A DNA stretch of 64,000 nt from Dasyornis broadbenti (Eukaryota; Chordata; Aves; Passeriformes; Dasyornithidae), in NCBI GenBank assembly GCA_013397935.1, contig VZRN01003245.1:186001-250000 (forward strand). Direction: 5' to 3'. Below, piece by piece: positions 14,311 to 25,355 of this stretch. The notes below the pieces were generated by a model. It made no database searches and was not told where the DNA came from. It worked only from the letters and a program-made list of their open reading frames with translations. Each line of letters starts with the position of its first letter. Position 1 is the stretch's first letter. The position numbers were made by a program, and so were the translations under genes.

Positions 14311-16178
14311 ATAGATGGTTTCAAGTCCCTAAACAGAACCCTTTTTGCCCTGAAGCACACTAACAATTACTTACAATTCAGGCTATACACCTTATTTGTT
14401 TTGGTCTGTTCCAACCAGTGCGCAGATTAACTATAAGAGGTTTAGCTGTTTTTCTCTCCTCCTGCATTCTTTTCAAGCAGAAAACAACTAGAGAGAGAAC
14501 AGAGTATCCTTCAGGAACAGTTCCAGATCCTCAAAAATTAGCTTTGGTTTTCGAGGAAATTGTATGCTGAAGTGGCATAGTAAAGAGAGTATAGTAAATA
14601 TAGCACATAACAAAGTCATATAGGTAGACTTTCTCTTAATTACTTTAATGGAAGAATTTTATTACAAAGAAGCATTTTGTTCTGAGAACTCTACAGTCCA
14701 GTGTGATGACTATGAATCTGCATCTACCTTTTTTTAATGAAATGTCTTCCTTTCCAGGTATTTCTCATACTGCATGAAAACTTAAGTTCTGTGTTTGACA
14801 ATGAAAGTTCAAAGCAGAATGAGGTAGAAGTAGCTCCTAGATTGATATGAAAACAGACATCTGATGAGGGTCAGGGACTGGGGGAGGAGAGGGGAGAAAA
14901 CACTGGTGTATTTTGCTTAGTGAAGTAGACTAGAAGATAATTAGGACTACAAGGAAGGAATATAAAGAAATCTTCAGGGAAGAGGAAACAGCATAAGCAG
15001 ACTATGAGTTAAAATACTGACATTTCAAAATAGAGCACTTAAGCCTGGCAGGGACAAAATGTTGTCTGTTTGGAAGATAATATCTCAATTCCTGAATGAA
15101 GTTGTAGAAGGTAGTTGCTAATAAGCTTAGACATAAGCTTTAAGATTCTGTAGCTCATGTAATCAGGAAGTTCATAGTCTTGTCCATTGCAAAGCAAGAA
15201 AAAAGCACGTTGGCCTAAACCATAGGTATTATATAGAAGTCCAGGTGCAGCATCTGAAAGGTTGAAGTATCTTAGCATACTCACTTGAAGCCCAGTTCAG
15301 TGATGACAGGACAACCCTGAAGACAGTGTCTCAGGGTTCACTTGCAGAACTTAGTATGGACTGCATACATAAAATAAGCATGGGGTTTGAGAGGGTGGAT
15401 TATTTTTCTTTAGTTTTCCTGTGGCTAGTTTGACGTTCTCTGATGTGCTATTTATGATGTTTGTCATTGCATACTAGTGGTCTGCCATTATTCAGGCTTT
15501 TGTTCTTAAAACAAATGGAATGTGACAGTGTGCAACAGGTTCAACATGCCAAGAAGCCATTATATTGTCCATACTTGGATAGCTATTCGTGTTTCTCTCA
15601 AGCAAGAAAAATGAGGCATCTCCATGGCATGTGAAAAGGTTGATCTCTGAGTTAAAAAGCTGATAAGCAATTCTCAGGTACAGGATGATCACAGTATGCA
15701 TTTGAGAGGTCAAAGGCAAGATGTCATTGCCTATAAAACTATCTGTGTTCCACTATGTGAAACAACTATATAATGGTATCAGGGATTTTGAGATTTTTGT
15801 TCTCAAGAATCTCCTTAACTAACCACATGGCCTATTGTAAGTTAACTACTGCCTCACATGTGGTAGGGTGTAGCTTAAAGAATCAATAAGGCTAAAGGGT
15901 CCTTTACTGCTTACATTGCTTACATTACTGCTTTTCAGGATTATGTTCATAAGTTGCTGGTGGGAACAGTGTAAATTTGCAATGAAGTGTTATGGCAAAT
16001 AAAAGGGTAGAATTACATGATCATTTACATGTTTGAGTGGAATACTGTTAAAGCTTTACATATAGCTACTTGACTCTGAGAATGAGCAAGCCAATACAAT
16101 TTACAACAATATTCTTGATCTATTTTAAGAGAACAATAGAAAAATAATGGAAGTAAATTGAGTACTAGTAATTACGGA

Positions 16179-16439
16179 TTATTCAGTAATAAAGCTGGAT
16201 GTCACAAGTATTCCTTTTTCCTTGCCTTGCAGTTGCATGGGGTAGAGTGAACCATCGCTGCTCAAGAGCCAGTCATGCATGACTGTGGGCTCTGTACTCA
16301 GGACAGTGGCGAGTATCTGGCCAAACTCCTTGTAGTAGGGACAGGTAGATGGGAAGCTGCTGGACTTGTGGTTGTCTTCCTTTGCACTGTGGTAGGCTCT
16401 AGAAGTTTTTAATACGCTCTTACTACATGGGACATCCAT
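16179..16439 (-). pseudogene. Decayed Myb/SANT-like domain fragment
   Basis: On the - strand an 86-codon open stretch contains, at residues 16-43, a segment of the form AY.sAKEDNhKSssfPSTCPYYKEFgqIL. This resembles the C-terminal half of the Myb/SANT-like DNA-binding domain (trihelix type, Pfam Myb_DNA-bind_4), whose usual text is aY.KakdxNxkSGs.p.tCPfyeElD.iLg. That domain is shared by MSANTD/ZSCAN-type proteins and by proteins derived from Harbinger-class transposons. The expected first helices are missing upstream: the sequence above 16440 in the same strand changes frame and has stops. I read it as a broken remnant lying antisense in an OXR1 intron. The assignment rests on motif recognition by eye; the parent gene is unknown. 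Confidence 0.5.
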
Positions 16440-17259
16440 TTAATCTCTCCACCAGCTGTTTTAAGATGCTTTCATACCAATGATGATTTTGAGTTGTTCT
16501 CAAAATCACGTTATTTGCTCTAGTTACATCAAAATGACTGTTGTAGTCCTTTAGCCAGCTTGTTGCACCAGAGCAGCATGTTCTAGAGCTTTCTGACTAA
16601 AGACTTTCTGGCCATACACCTCCTGCCAAAGTGGAGATGCCATTTGAAGTGAATGTGTTGACAGATGAGCAACTCCTGAAGCTTTGGAGGGGAATAGAAA
16701 GTCCAGGATAAAGATATTGTTGGATGGTATTGGGATGTTTTTAAACTGTAGTGCTGCTACATTGTCTTTAACTGTGTCTTCACTGCCAGACACAAGTTAG
16801 AGCTTACTGAGAAGCCTGAGATTTGCTTCTAGTCTTCATCTAGGAAAGCAAACCAGGTTCACAGGATTCATTAATCTGAGTGTAAAGAATGTTTGAGAGG
16901 ATCTTGGGCTGAAGAGTTTGGGTTAAGGCATGCAACTCAGATTGACTTTTAATTTAGCATCCTGATACTGGAAACTTTATGTGCTCCTATCTCAGTTCTA
17001 TATTCATCCTAGATTAGTGAGGTATCTAACTACTAGTGCCCTTAGTGTTTATTTGGTAATCTTGCTGTGTTTACTCATATGTCTAAAACCACCTACATGT
17101 GCATTGTCCTTGCAAAAACAAACATCTTTTGGCCCTTCTTGTTTGTTTGTTGTCATTGCGCATTTTCCCTTCATTACTTTCCTCCAGTTTTTTCTTTCAT
17201 ACCTTTTTACTTTTCTTCAACTGTCAGTGGAATTATTGTCTTCCTGTCTCCATATTCAG

Positions 17260-17340
17260 GTAGTGTCAGTGGCTGAGTATCACCGCAGGATCGATGCTCT
17301 AAATAGCGAAGAACTGCGCACACTCTGCAGACGTCTCCAG
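17260..17340 (+). CDS. OXR1: OXR1 exon: 27-codon linker exon before TLD domain
   Basis: First recognisable coding exon of oxidation resistance 1. It follows an acceptor ending CATATTCAG and encodes 27 residues beginning VVSVAEYHRRIDALN and ending RTLCRRLQ, nearly identical to the linker just before the TLD region of vertebrate OXR1. It is 81 nt, phase 0 on both sides, so including or skipping it keeps frame. The donor, CAG|GTGCCC, is poor after the GT. OXR1 protects cells from oxidative damage; TLD proteins bind the V-ATPase. The gene is identified over its paralogue NCOA7 by this linker and by ABRA next door. The six exons in this window join to 666 nt (221 codons and stop) with matching phases, a strong check on every junction. 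Confidence 0.9.
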
Positions 17341-20300
17341 GTGCCCTCTTCAGTAGTTTAAATCCCATCTCCAGATACTAAAACTTCTTTCTTTGTAGTG
17401 TCTTGGATCAGGGCAAGTCCTGCACTCAGTGGGTTTGTCTTGTCTACAGCACTACAAGGATCCAGCAGAAAATTCCTTTGTTTTGAATGTATTTAACTGT
17501 GCAATTCTATGATGGAATCAGTAATTTTATGATGGAATTACTATTTCCACCTTTTTCACAAAGGAATTTTCTGTTAGAATTTGAAAATTTGTCCTCAGTA
17601 CTGCTTGACTTGCAGTGTTGTGTTTTAACTTCTACTTTAGACTGGTGTGTTGTGTTAGAAGCTTCCCTAAAAAGAATGCAAAACAGGTGAAGAATCCAAA
17701 ACCTTGTTGTGTGGGTGTTTAATTTTATATAGGAATCTTTCATCAAGAATCTCACAGCACATGGCAAGTATGAAGCTTCACAACTTCTGTGAAATAGGTA
17801 AGTATTTTTCCTGTTCTAAAAGCAGGTGAATGAGGCAGTTCAACATGGCAAAGATCATACACATGTACACAAAACAGTACTTTGACAGCAGTTTGGATTT
17901 TTCAAGGTCTGTGGATATGGATTGAAACTGATATTTGCATTCTCTTTAGGTGTTTCATAGTTTTTTGAGAGTTATAAAGTTGTTAGCTGCTGTGCACGTC
18001 GTATATGCCTTACTGATGGAAAGCAGAGCTTAGATTTCCTTAGAAGCATTGAGTATTTTGTTTTTCTCTAGTACTTGGCTGCTGAAAATTTAAAATATTG
18101 TGTTCTGGTTTTTTTTCTTTGATCTTGACTTTTTTTACCTATTAGGTAATTCCACATAAGAAAACATTTTCTTAGCTCTGTTATTTCTGTTTATTTAACA
18201 ATCAGTAATTTATTGCTTTAAAATATTTTGTAAGCAGTACAATTACACAGATCAATAATGAGCATGAACCTTGAACCCAAAAGCTGCACTTCTGTAGGAA
18301 AATCAGAAATCTTAAAAAAAAAAAAAAATTCCCCCTTGACAACAGAACTATTCTGGTTTTGGCAAATGGTGATAGAGAATCCCTGTATTAATATCCTGGA
18401 AGTGTAAGAGCTCTTTCCAGATACTTTTCACCTGGTATGCCTAAACTCAATGTTTAGGCTGACTAGAAAAATAGGCTACAGCCTATAACCTCTGCTCTGA
18501 GGCCATTTGAGAGCTGTGGTTTCAAATGTGGTGTAGACTGTGTGATAGTTACCAATCTTGGAAGCCCCTGGAATCTGACTATAGGTCAGTCTTCTCTGTT
18601 CAACTTAGGGAAATAAATCTGCAAATTTTGAAGCTAGAGTACTTTCTCTCCAATTCTTTTGAACAGACACTCTTTGACTCTTTCTAGAAAGCGGTGTTCT
18701 TCCTAGAAGAAAACTGCTTTACTGTAATAATAATAAAAAAGGAAAAAAATCCAACTAAATAAATACCCCAATCCACAAAAACTCTAAACTAAATGACTGA
18801 ATTCCCCACTCCACTTGAATCCAAATTATTTATGTTTTGCATGATGGTCTTTAATCAGAATTAAAGAATAACAAAGGGAAGAAGCTTTCTGCTCTACAGT
18901 TGAACAATGCAGAAGTTCTCTGGAGCTGAGGCAGTAATATGATGAATGAAAGGCATTTAAGGTGGAAAATATTTAGACTATGAAATAACATTTTAGTGAT
19001 AGCACTCTGTAAAGCAGCATGCAGGTCATCTTTTTGTACATGAAGCTATATGGATAATTGCATATACTTTTTTGCTGTGATATGGAAATTAGTGCATAGT
19101 CTACATTGGAAGTTCTTGTTACCTTCCGTTGAAAAAAGGAAGGCTTGAGCTTTTTTTCTTGCTTGATACTCAGTTTAAGCACAGTTTCTTAAGTTATGAA
19201 TTAATACTGTAATTGAGTTACCGTATGAATATACTTTGATATGTTGACTTTATAAGCGTATTTTTAAATAACAAGAATTTGTGATAGGAACTTTTTCATA
19301 GTTCTTGAGGGAGATGAAAAGGGTGTTTTTTTTTTTTTTCGGTTCAGATGGCTGTATTTGTTTAAATATTCCTATCAGTATTTCAGAATTTTCTTTGATT
19401 TGGCTGTTTTTTAATTAACTAAGGAAGTTCAAAAAATCTTGGCAAAGTTTACCATGGTGATACTGTGAAATATTGCAGTTCTATTGTATATGTTTAGAGT
19501 ATGAGGGATGTGGCAAACTGGATTTGGCAGGTATTTTCTTGAAATTTTCAGGATTCAGGTTTTAATTTGGACAGGCTGGCTTTCAATGAAAGTTAGTTTA
19601 GGCTGGTAAATTATTCAGATGCACCTAATCTTAAGATTTCTTTTTCCTTTAGCAAATCTCTCAACATTTTAATAAGTCTTGCTGCAGTGGCTTATCTTAC
19701 TAACTTCCTCACTTTGTCCTATCCTCTGTCAGTTTTCACTATCCCTAGCAAGTTTTAAATATCCCTGCAGCTGGATTTATAGATGGAAATCTGTTTGGAT
19801 CTCAGCTATTCTAGTGATCAAGACACAGCACTTTAACTTGGAAGCGCCAGTGAATGCTGACTGGGCTAAGCTGTTGTGAGCTATATCTGATGAGGAATTA
19901 TGTGGCCTCTGCCAACCACCCAGTAGGGTAGATATGTAGGTTGGGTATTTTAAACTGCTGCAGGGCTGTTCTGCATAGTGCATCTTTGCCAGACCTCAGT
20001 GTTCACTATGCAGCTTAAGTATTATTGTTGCTTTCCCCTACCCCCCCTCTCAATTCTTTCTTCTATGATTCCCGTAAGTACTCCAACAGATCAGCTTATG
20101 GATCGGCACTACTCCTAAGGCTCTGTTCAAATGGTTTGCTCAAAATATATGACAGCAGTCTTTGCAGATGTCTTCTGCATATCTGAAAAGTTTAAGTACT
20201 GTAAAAGAGTATTGATTCAGAAATCACTGAGAAATATCAGTGTTGAAGTTTTAATTTAAATTACGCTTAGAATGCTATGTCAGTATTAAAATGCAAGAAC

Positions 20301-20594
20301 TTCTTAAGGTATCTTCTGAAAAACACTTGAAGCCCTTCCGCTGTGTATGAGAACTGTTTGTTTTAGCTTAAAACCATAGCTTTCTTCTGAGTAGGTGTCT
20401 GTGTAAGTTCTTGGATAGTTTTGTACCAGCTTGCTATCAGAAACAGTGGAAATCTCGGCCAGATCAAATCTATTGGATTTCTAAACTTTCGAAGGACTTG
20501 CATAATCAATAACTGCATGATTTTAAATCTGTGAAGTTTACCTTGTCTGCTGATAGGATGGCAAATACTTACTTTCTTGCTATTCTTTTCGTAG
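17341..20594 (+). other. OXR1: OXR1 intron
   Basis: Starts with the weak GTGCCC donor and ends with TTCTTTTCGTAG. It contains a 2 x 20-bp imperfect tandem duplication (17504-17543) and short A and T runs near 18314 and 19326. I see no other repeat family or gene. Confidence 0.8.
17504..17543. repeat. Two-copy 20-bp tandem duplication
   Basis: ATTCTATGATGGAATCAGTA is followed directly by ATTTTATGATGGAATTACTA, with 17 of 20 positions equal. It is a simple local duplication about 160 bp after the 27-codon OXR1 exon. Confidence 0.75.
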
Positions 20595-20720
20595 ATAACA
20601 ACAAGAGAAGATATCAATTCAAAACAGGCAACAAATATCAAAACAGACCTGGAGCCTGAAGCATTCCGGCCAAATCTTAGCGATCCAAGTGAATTACTAC
20701 AGCCAGAACAAATTGAAAAG
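20595..20720 (+). CDS. OXR1: OXR1 exon: start of TLD region
   Basis: 126 nt, phase 0 to 0, between TTTTCGTAG and GAAAAG|GTATGA. It encodes 42 residues beginning ITTREDINSKQ and ending SDPSELLQPEQIEK. The first part is the variable lead-in; the SDPSELL segment opens the TLD domain. Residue counts against the family place the TLD start about 10 residues before the end of this exon. Confidence 0.93.
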
Positions 20721-22828
20721 GTATGAACATAGATATGTCAATTTTTTATTGTTGGATATTAATACATCACAAATGGTATGACTGTAGTGTAAAACACACC
20801 AGTAAGACCTTGTACGATATTAAATAGAAGAAAATAAGCTGTGTGTATTAGAAATGTGCCACTGCTAAGTCCACCACTAAACCCTTTCCTTAAATGCCAC
20901 GTCTTATGCATCCTTTAAATACTTTAGCATAGATGGTGACTCAACCACTTCCCTACCAGCCTGTTCCAATGGCTGAAAACCCCTTCACTGCAGAACTTGT
21001 GCCTAAGATCCAATCCAGACCTCCAGTGGCTCAACTTGAGGATGTTTTCCCTTGTGCTGTTACTTGTCACTTGAGTGAAAAGACTGACCGCTACAACTTA
21101 CTTTCAGGTAGTTCTAGAGAATGAAGTCCCTCTGAGCCTCCTTTCTTCCAGGCTAAGCAACCCCAGCTCCCTTAGTCCTCTTCAGACCTTTCACCAGCTT
21201 CACTGCCCTTCTTTGGAAACACTCCAGCATCTCAATGTTTTTCTTTTAGTGAGGGGCCCAGAACAGCACACAGTACTCAAGGTGTGGCCTCATCAATGCT
21301 CAGTAAAGGGGGACAAGTCAGGCTGCCATTCTTGGCCACCTGGGCACATACTGTCTCATGCACAGCAGTCTGTCAAGCAACACCGTCAGGTCCTTTTCCT
21401 CTGGGTTGCTTTCCAGCCACTCTTCTCCCAACCTGTAGTGCTGCAGGGTATTTTTGTGACACAGGTTCCAGACCTGGCACTTTGCTTTATTGAACCTCAT
21501 ACTGTTGGTCTTGGCCCATCAATCCAGCTTGTCCATATCCCTCTACAGAGCGTTCCTACACTCCAGCAGATCTACACTTCTGCCTAGTTTGTTGTAATCT
21601 GCAAATGGACTGAGGATGCACTCAATCACTTCATCCAGATCATATAAAGACATTAAACAGGACTGGCCCCACTACTGAGCCCTGGGGAACACCATGAGTG
21701 ACTGGCCACCAAGTAGGTTTAACTCCATTCACCACCACTCTCTGGGCCCAGTCATCCAGCCAGTTTTTTACCCAGCAAACAGTGCACCTGTCCAAGCCAT
21801 GACCAGCCAGTTTCTCCAGGAGAGTGCTGTGAGAAATGGTGTCAAAGGCTTTACTGAAGTCCAGGTGGAAAACATTCACAGCCTTTCCTTCATCCACCAA
21901 GCAGGTCACCATGTCATAGAGGAAAATCAGGTTTGCCAAGCAGGACCTGCCTCTCATGAACTCACCCTGGCTGGGCCTGATCCCCTGGTTGTTCCGCATG
22001 TGCTCTGTGGTGGCACTCAAGGTGACCTGCTTCATGACCTTCCCAGGCAGTAAGGTCAGACTGACAGGCCCGTAGTTCCTGGGATCCTCCCTACAGCCCA
22101 TATTGTAAATGGACACCACATTTGCTAAACAGGACCTCCCCAGTTATCCTGGACTACTGGTAAATGGTGGGAAATGGCTTGATAAGCGTATCTGCCAGCT
22201 CCATCTGTTTCCTTGGGTAGATCCTATCTGGCACCATAGACCTGTGTGTGTGTCTAAGCAGAGCACAATTTGTAGCTAAAATATTGCTTTTCTTTAAAAA
22301 ATCCTAACTTTGAATATACCATGAGAGCTCTTTTCTGTCTTTGCCCTATTTTCATTCTTTCTTGAAAACATCAGTGAAAACACTGTAGTTCTTGCTGTCC
22401 AGTCCAAAGTGATTTCATTATAAATGTGTTAATTGAAGTTTTGGATTAAAAAGCACAGGAACAGGGCAACAAGCAGCATTTACCCTTCAGCTTATTACCT
22501 GCTGACTTACCTCCTTACTCAGTACTGAGATGTGCAGTACTGTTACACAAGAGTAATAATATAGATGAACTTTTTAGAGACCTTAACAAACATGTGTTCT
22601 TTAGTTGATAAATCATTCTTCTGTAGGTCACTAGTTACAGGTAGGAAAAGAAACCTGCTTGAGTGACCCAAAGTAGAAAACGAACATGTGAAACTTCAGG
22701 CTTAGTTTTTAGATTTTAAGGATACTTAAATGTGATTGAGCAGAACATAATCTGCTTTCGTTTATGTGTAATACATTCTGAAATATAAAGCATATATTAA
22801 AAAAGGGTTTTAATTTTCTTGTTAATAG
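20721..22828 (+). other. OXR1: OXR1 intron, mostly CR1
   Basis: About 1.3 kb of this 2.1-kb intron is the antisense CR1 at 20930-22245. The rest is ordinary AT-rich sequence ending in CTTGTTAATAG. Confidence 0.8.
20930..22245 (-). mobile_element. CR1 LINE, longer antisense copy with broken RT
   Basis: The longest CR1 copy in the window. On the - strand, 22119-21640 stays open for 159 codons and shows reverse-transcriptase palm-region text: LDFSKAFDTISH (motif A with its catalytic-type Asp) and GVPQGSVVGPVLF (motif B). The downstream catalytic box normally written FADD is not in frame; stops follow and the corresponding spot reads as a mutated FADY, so the polymerase is dead. The lower-coordinate part is the CR1 3' region with typical blocks such as CAGCCTGTTCCAATG. 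It is 5'-truncated before the endonuclease. It lies between two OXR1 exons. Confidence 0.93.
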
Positions 22829-22981
22829 CTCACAAAGTCTCTTCCACCACGGACTATTGGCTATCCATGGACCCTTGTCTACAGTACTGCAAAGCATGGC
22901 ATGAGCTTGAAGACCTTGTATCGGACCATGATGGGATTAGACACACCTGTGCTGTTGGTTATCAAAGACAGTGATGGACAG
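22829..22981 (+). CDS. OXR1: OXR1 exon: TLD domain core, part 1
   Basis: 153 nt, phase 0 to 0, between TTGTTAATAG and GACAG|GTAGGA. It encodes 51 residues beginning LTKSLPPRTIGYPWTLVYST and ending LLVIKDSDGQ. The GYPWTLVYS, KHGMSLKTLYR and IKDSDGQVFGA blocks (the last running into the next exon) are TLD hallmarks. The reading frame is intact. The start could be off by one base from counting by eye; the 153-nt length is fixed by the protein. Confidence 0.95.
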
Positions 22982-25317
22982 GTAGGAAAATGTGTGTGTG
23001 AAAGTAGGGAACCCATCAAGAAAATTGTTTGAATAGCTGATGCTTCAATCCATCATGGGAGATAAAATGGTGTGTATCAAGGAAGTTAAAATTGTGTATG
23101 TCAAGCAAGTTTTCTCATTAGAAATGTGTTTCTAATGATGTGAGCAATCTTCCAGCATACTATGTCTAAGAAATACCTTAATGATATAAGTTAGGTGTTA
23201 TAATGCAAGAGTCTTGTAATAACCAATTAATCAATTTCATTTTAATTTTTTTTAATGCACTTAAGGCACAAGAAATATAGTCTCTAAAACTTTCTGATGC
23301 TGGAAGCTCTTGTTGAGTTGGAACGTCATTGCCAGCTGTGCTTCTTGGTATATTCTGTGGCTGCAGCCAACATCTTTGAAGAGCTGTAGTACCTTTGTTA
23401 CATTATTAACTTTTGTTCTTTGACTCTCTGTAGTTTCTACTGGGTTATGAATTTCAGGAAATGGCTCACATCTCACCTTTTGAATAGCAAGCATCCTCTC
23501 TTGAGAATTCTAATAACAGGTGAACACTGCAGGCAGTATGAGACTTCTTGATTCTCTTTCTGAACTTTTGTGTTTGCTTGTGGAAGCATGTTACAGCTGT
23601 CATGAAAAATTGACAGAACCACTGTAAAATCCATAGCATTCACTTCACTTACCTCTCCCAGTTTGGTAACCATGGTTTTTATTTTCAGGAATCATGGTGT
23701 CATGGTATTCAGGGGGTCTGAAAACAGTAAATGAAGGATATGTTTTCTTATTCAAGTCACAACTTGATTTTTTTCATTGTTTCCTGCCCCAGTGGTCCCT
23801 TAAAAAGAAAAATCCCTAGTAGAGCGCACTTTCCCAGAAATTCTTTAAAAACATTTTTCTTCATTTACCTTTTAATCTTGTAAACAAAAACTATTGAATA
23901 GGCTTGCGATGTCTCAACAGACTCAATCTCTTAAATGTAGTTTGGTGCCTTGACTTCTCCAATTTCCTTTTTAGCTTCTCACAGTAAATTAATAAGATAT
24001 ACCTGCTTCCTAGTACTTGATTATCTGTCCCAGAAAAAAAATGTCCTTTTTCTGATAGGACTGTCTTGCCACCACTGTGTAGTATTGTCCTCTGCTGAAA
24101 GCATTCGTGTTACCTTCTTTGTATGAGCATCTTGGCTTGAATGTTCAAATGTGTCATGGTTGCCCAGTCAAAACATGGAGTTCATAGATGTGTCATAATT
24201 TTTTTTTATTGTGAAATAAACCTTGGTGAATCTCAGCTTACAGCCTCATACCTAGGAATATGTATGAAAGTGTGCCTTAGACTTTGGGGTCAAGTAGTCA
24301 CTGAACTAATATTTCACAGCATATACCGAGTCTTACCTAGGTTCCACACAAGAGTGGGGAAAATCCACACCTGTTTAGTGTGCAGGATATGCAGAAGAAA
24401 TGGTTTAGATAAGTTTTTCATGCTCAGTTCTTCACCAGTGTGGTGAGAGTGGTGCTGTCAGTAGTTCTGTCGCATGTTATTAATGAAAAATGTCTGCATT
24501 TGACAGCAGAAAATTAATTTGCACTGTCTTTCTGTTCCAAACCTATGGAAATTCAGCACAGACTTTTTCTCTTCGTTCAAAGATCTACAATCATGAAAAA
24601 TAAGATAATGGTAACCAACTATGTTCTTTAGTAATTAGTCAGAGAAATTAATTTTATGTATGAAGTTATTGATTGTTTTGAAAGAGGTTAATTTATCTTT
24701 AATGTTTTGTATAGTCCTTTAAAACTGCTTTCCATGACTGAAAAAGAATCTGAGTCCTTTATAGGAAAATGTGCCCAGAAGTAGTTCACTAGCAGTATGC
24801 TAAGGTAAATATTACATATGCCCTCTAAAAATGTATTTTAAGAGGCGAGGTGTTTATTCATATCTTATGCTTCAAGATCACTGCCTGCTTTCTAAGCTTC
24901 TTGCTCAGAGAAGATCCTAAATGAGATTCAGCCTTTTTGAAGAATGACAGAATTATGATCAGATAATTTCTTGACATTTGCTGAGCTTACCTGCACTTTG
25001 GTATTCATTGTTCTGCCTACTTTGTATCTTCATTGTTTATAAAAGATACTGGAATTGTCGTATCTTTGGTTGAGGTACTTTTCTTTTAAAGTAGAATGAA
25101 TTAAGTTCCTGGGCTGCTTCCCCTGAGATACTGTTCTTTGTTGTTCATGTTTATGAAGACTGCTTTTTTTATTATGTTGATAATAAGTTGAGTAAGGAGC
25201 AAGTGTACCTTGTAGCTTTTCATTAAAGGCTGCTAAGCCTCACCCTAGGCTCAAAAGCCTTTTCCAGTCTTGCTTCCTTTTTCAGATCAATTAACAATTT
25301 TATTTAAATGGCTCCTC

Positions 25318-25355
25318 AAAAAAACCCAAAAAAAAAAAAAAAAAAAAAAAAAAAA
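25318..25355. repeat. Poly(A) tract
   Basis: Seven A, CCC, then 28 uninterrupted A. CR1 elements do not end in poly(A), so this is either simple-sequence growth or the tail of an unrecognised retrocopy. I see no gene-like sequence or target duplication next to it. Confidence 0.85.

Larger units (their letters stand above)
1..17259 (+). other. OXR1: OXR1 intron, incomplete at the 5' side
   Basis: This long AT-rich stretch precedes the first recognisable OXR1 exon in the window. I looked for the exons that precede the 27-codon exon in vertebrate OXR1 and recognised none, so the intron is probably longer than 17.2 kb. It holds two CR1 fragments (10410-10886 on + and 13450-14310 on -), an antisense Myb/SANT-like remnant (16179-16439), an AT palindrome (4636-4680), a pyrimidine run (3541-3574) and a small CpG-enriched patch (7522-7704). 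Everything else is unremarkable intron. An undetected small or fast-evolving exon cannot be excluded. Confidence 0.7.

Noticed and set aside
13426..14430. 154-, 96-, 77- and 76-codon + strand frames
   Set aside because: They lie on the reverse complement of a CR1 repeat; the protein text is translated repeat.
17500..17520. TTCTATGATGG as a possible CR1 tail
   Set aside because: No CR1 3'-region sequence precedes it; it is part of a local 20-bp duplication.
21075..22053. 170- and 119-codon + strand frames
   Set aside because: Antisense translation of the CR1 copy whose - strand holds reverse-transcriptase motifs.
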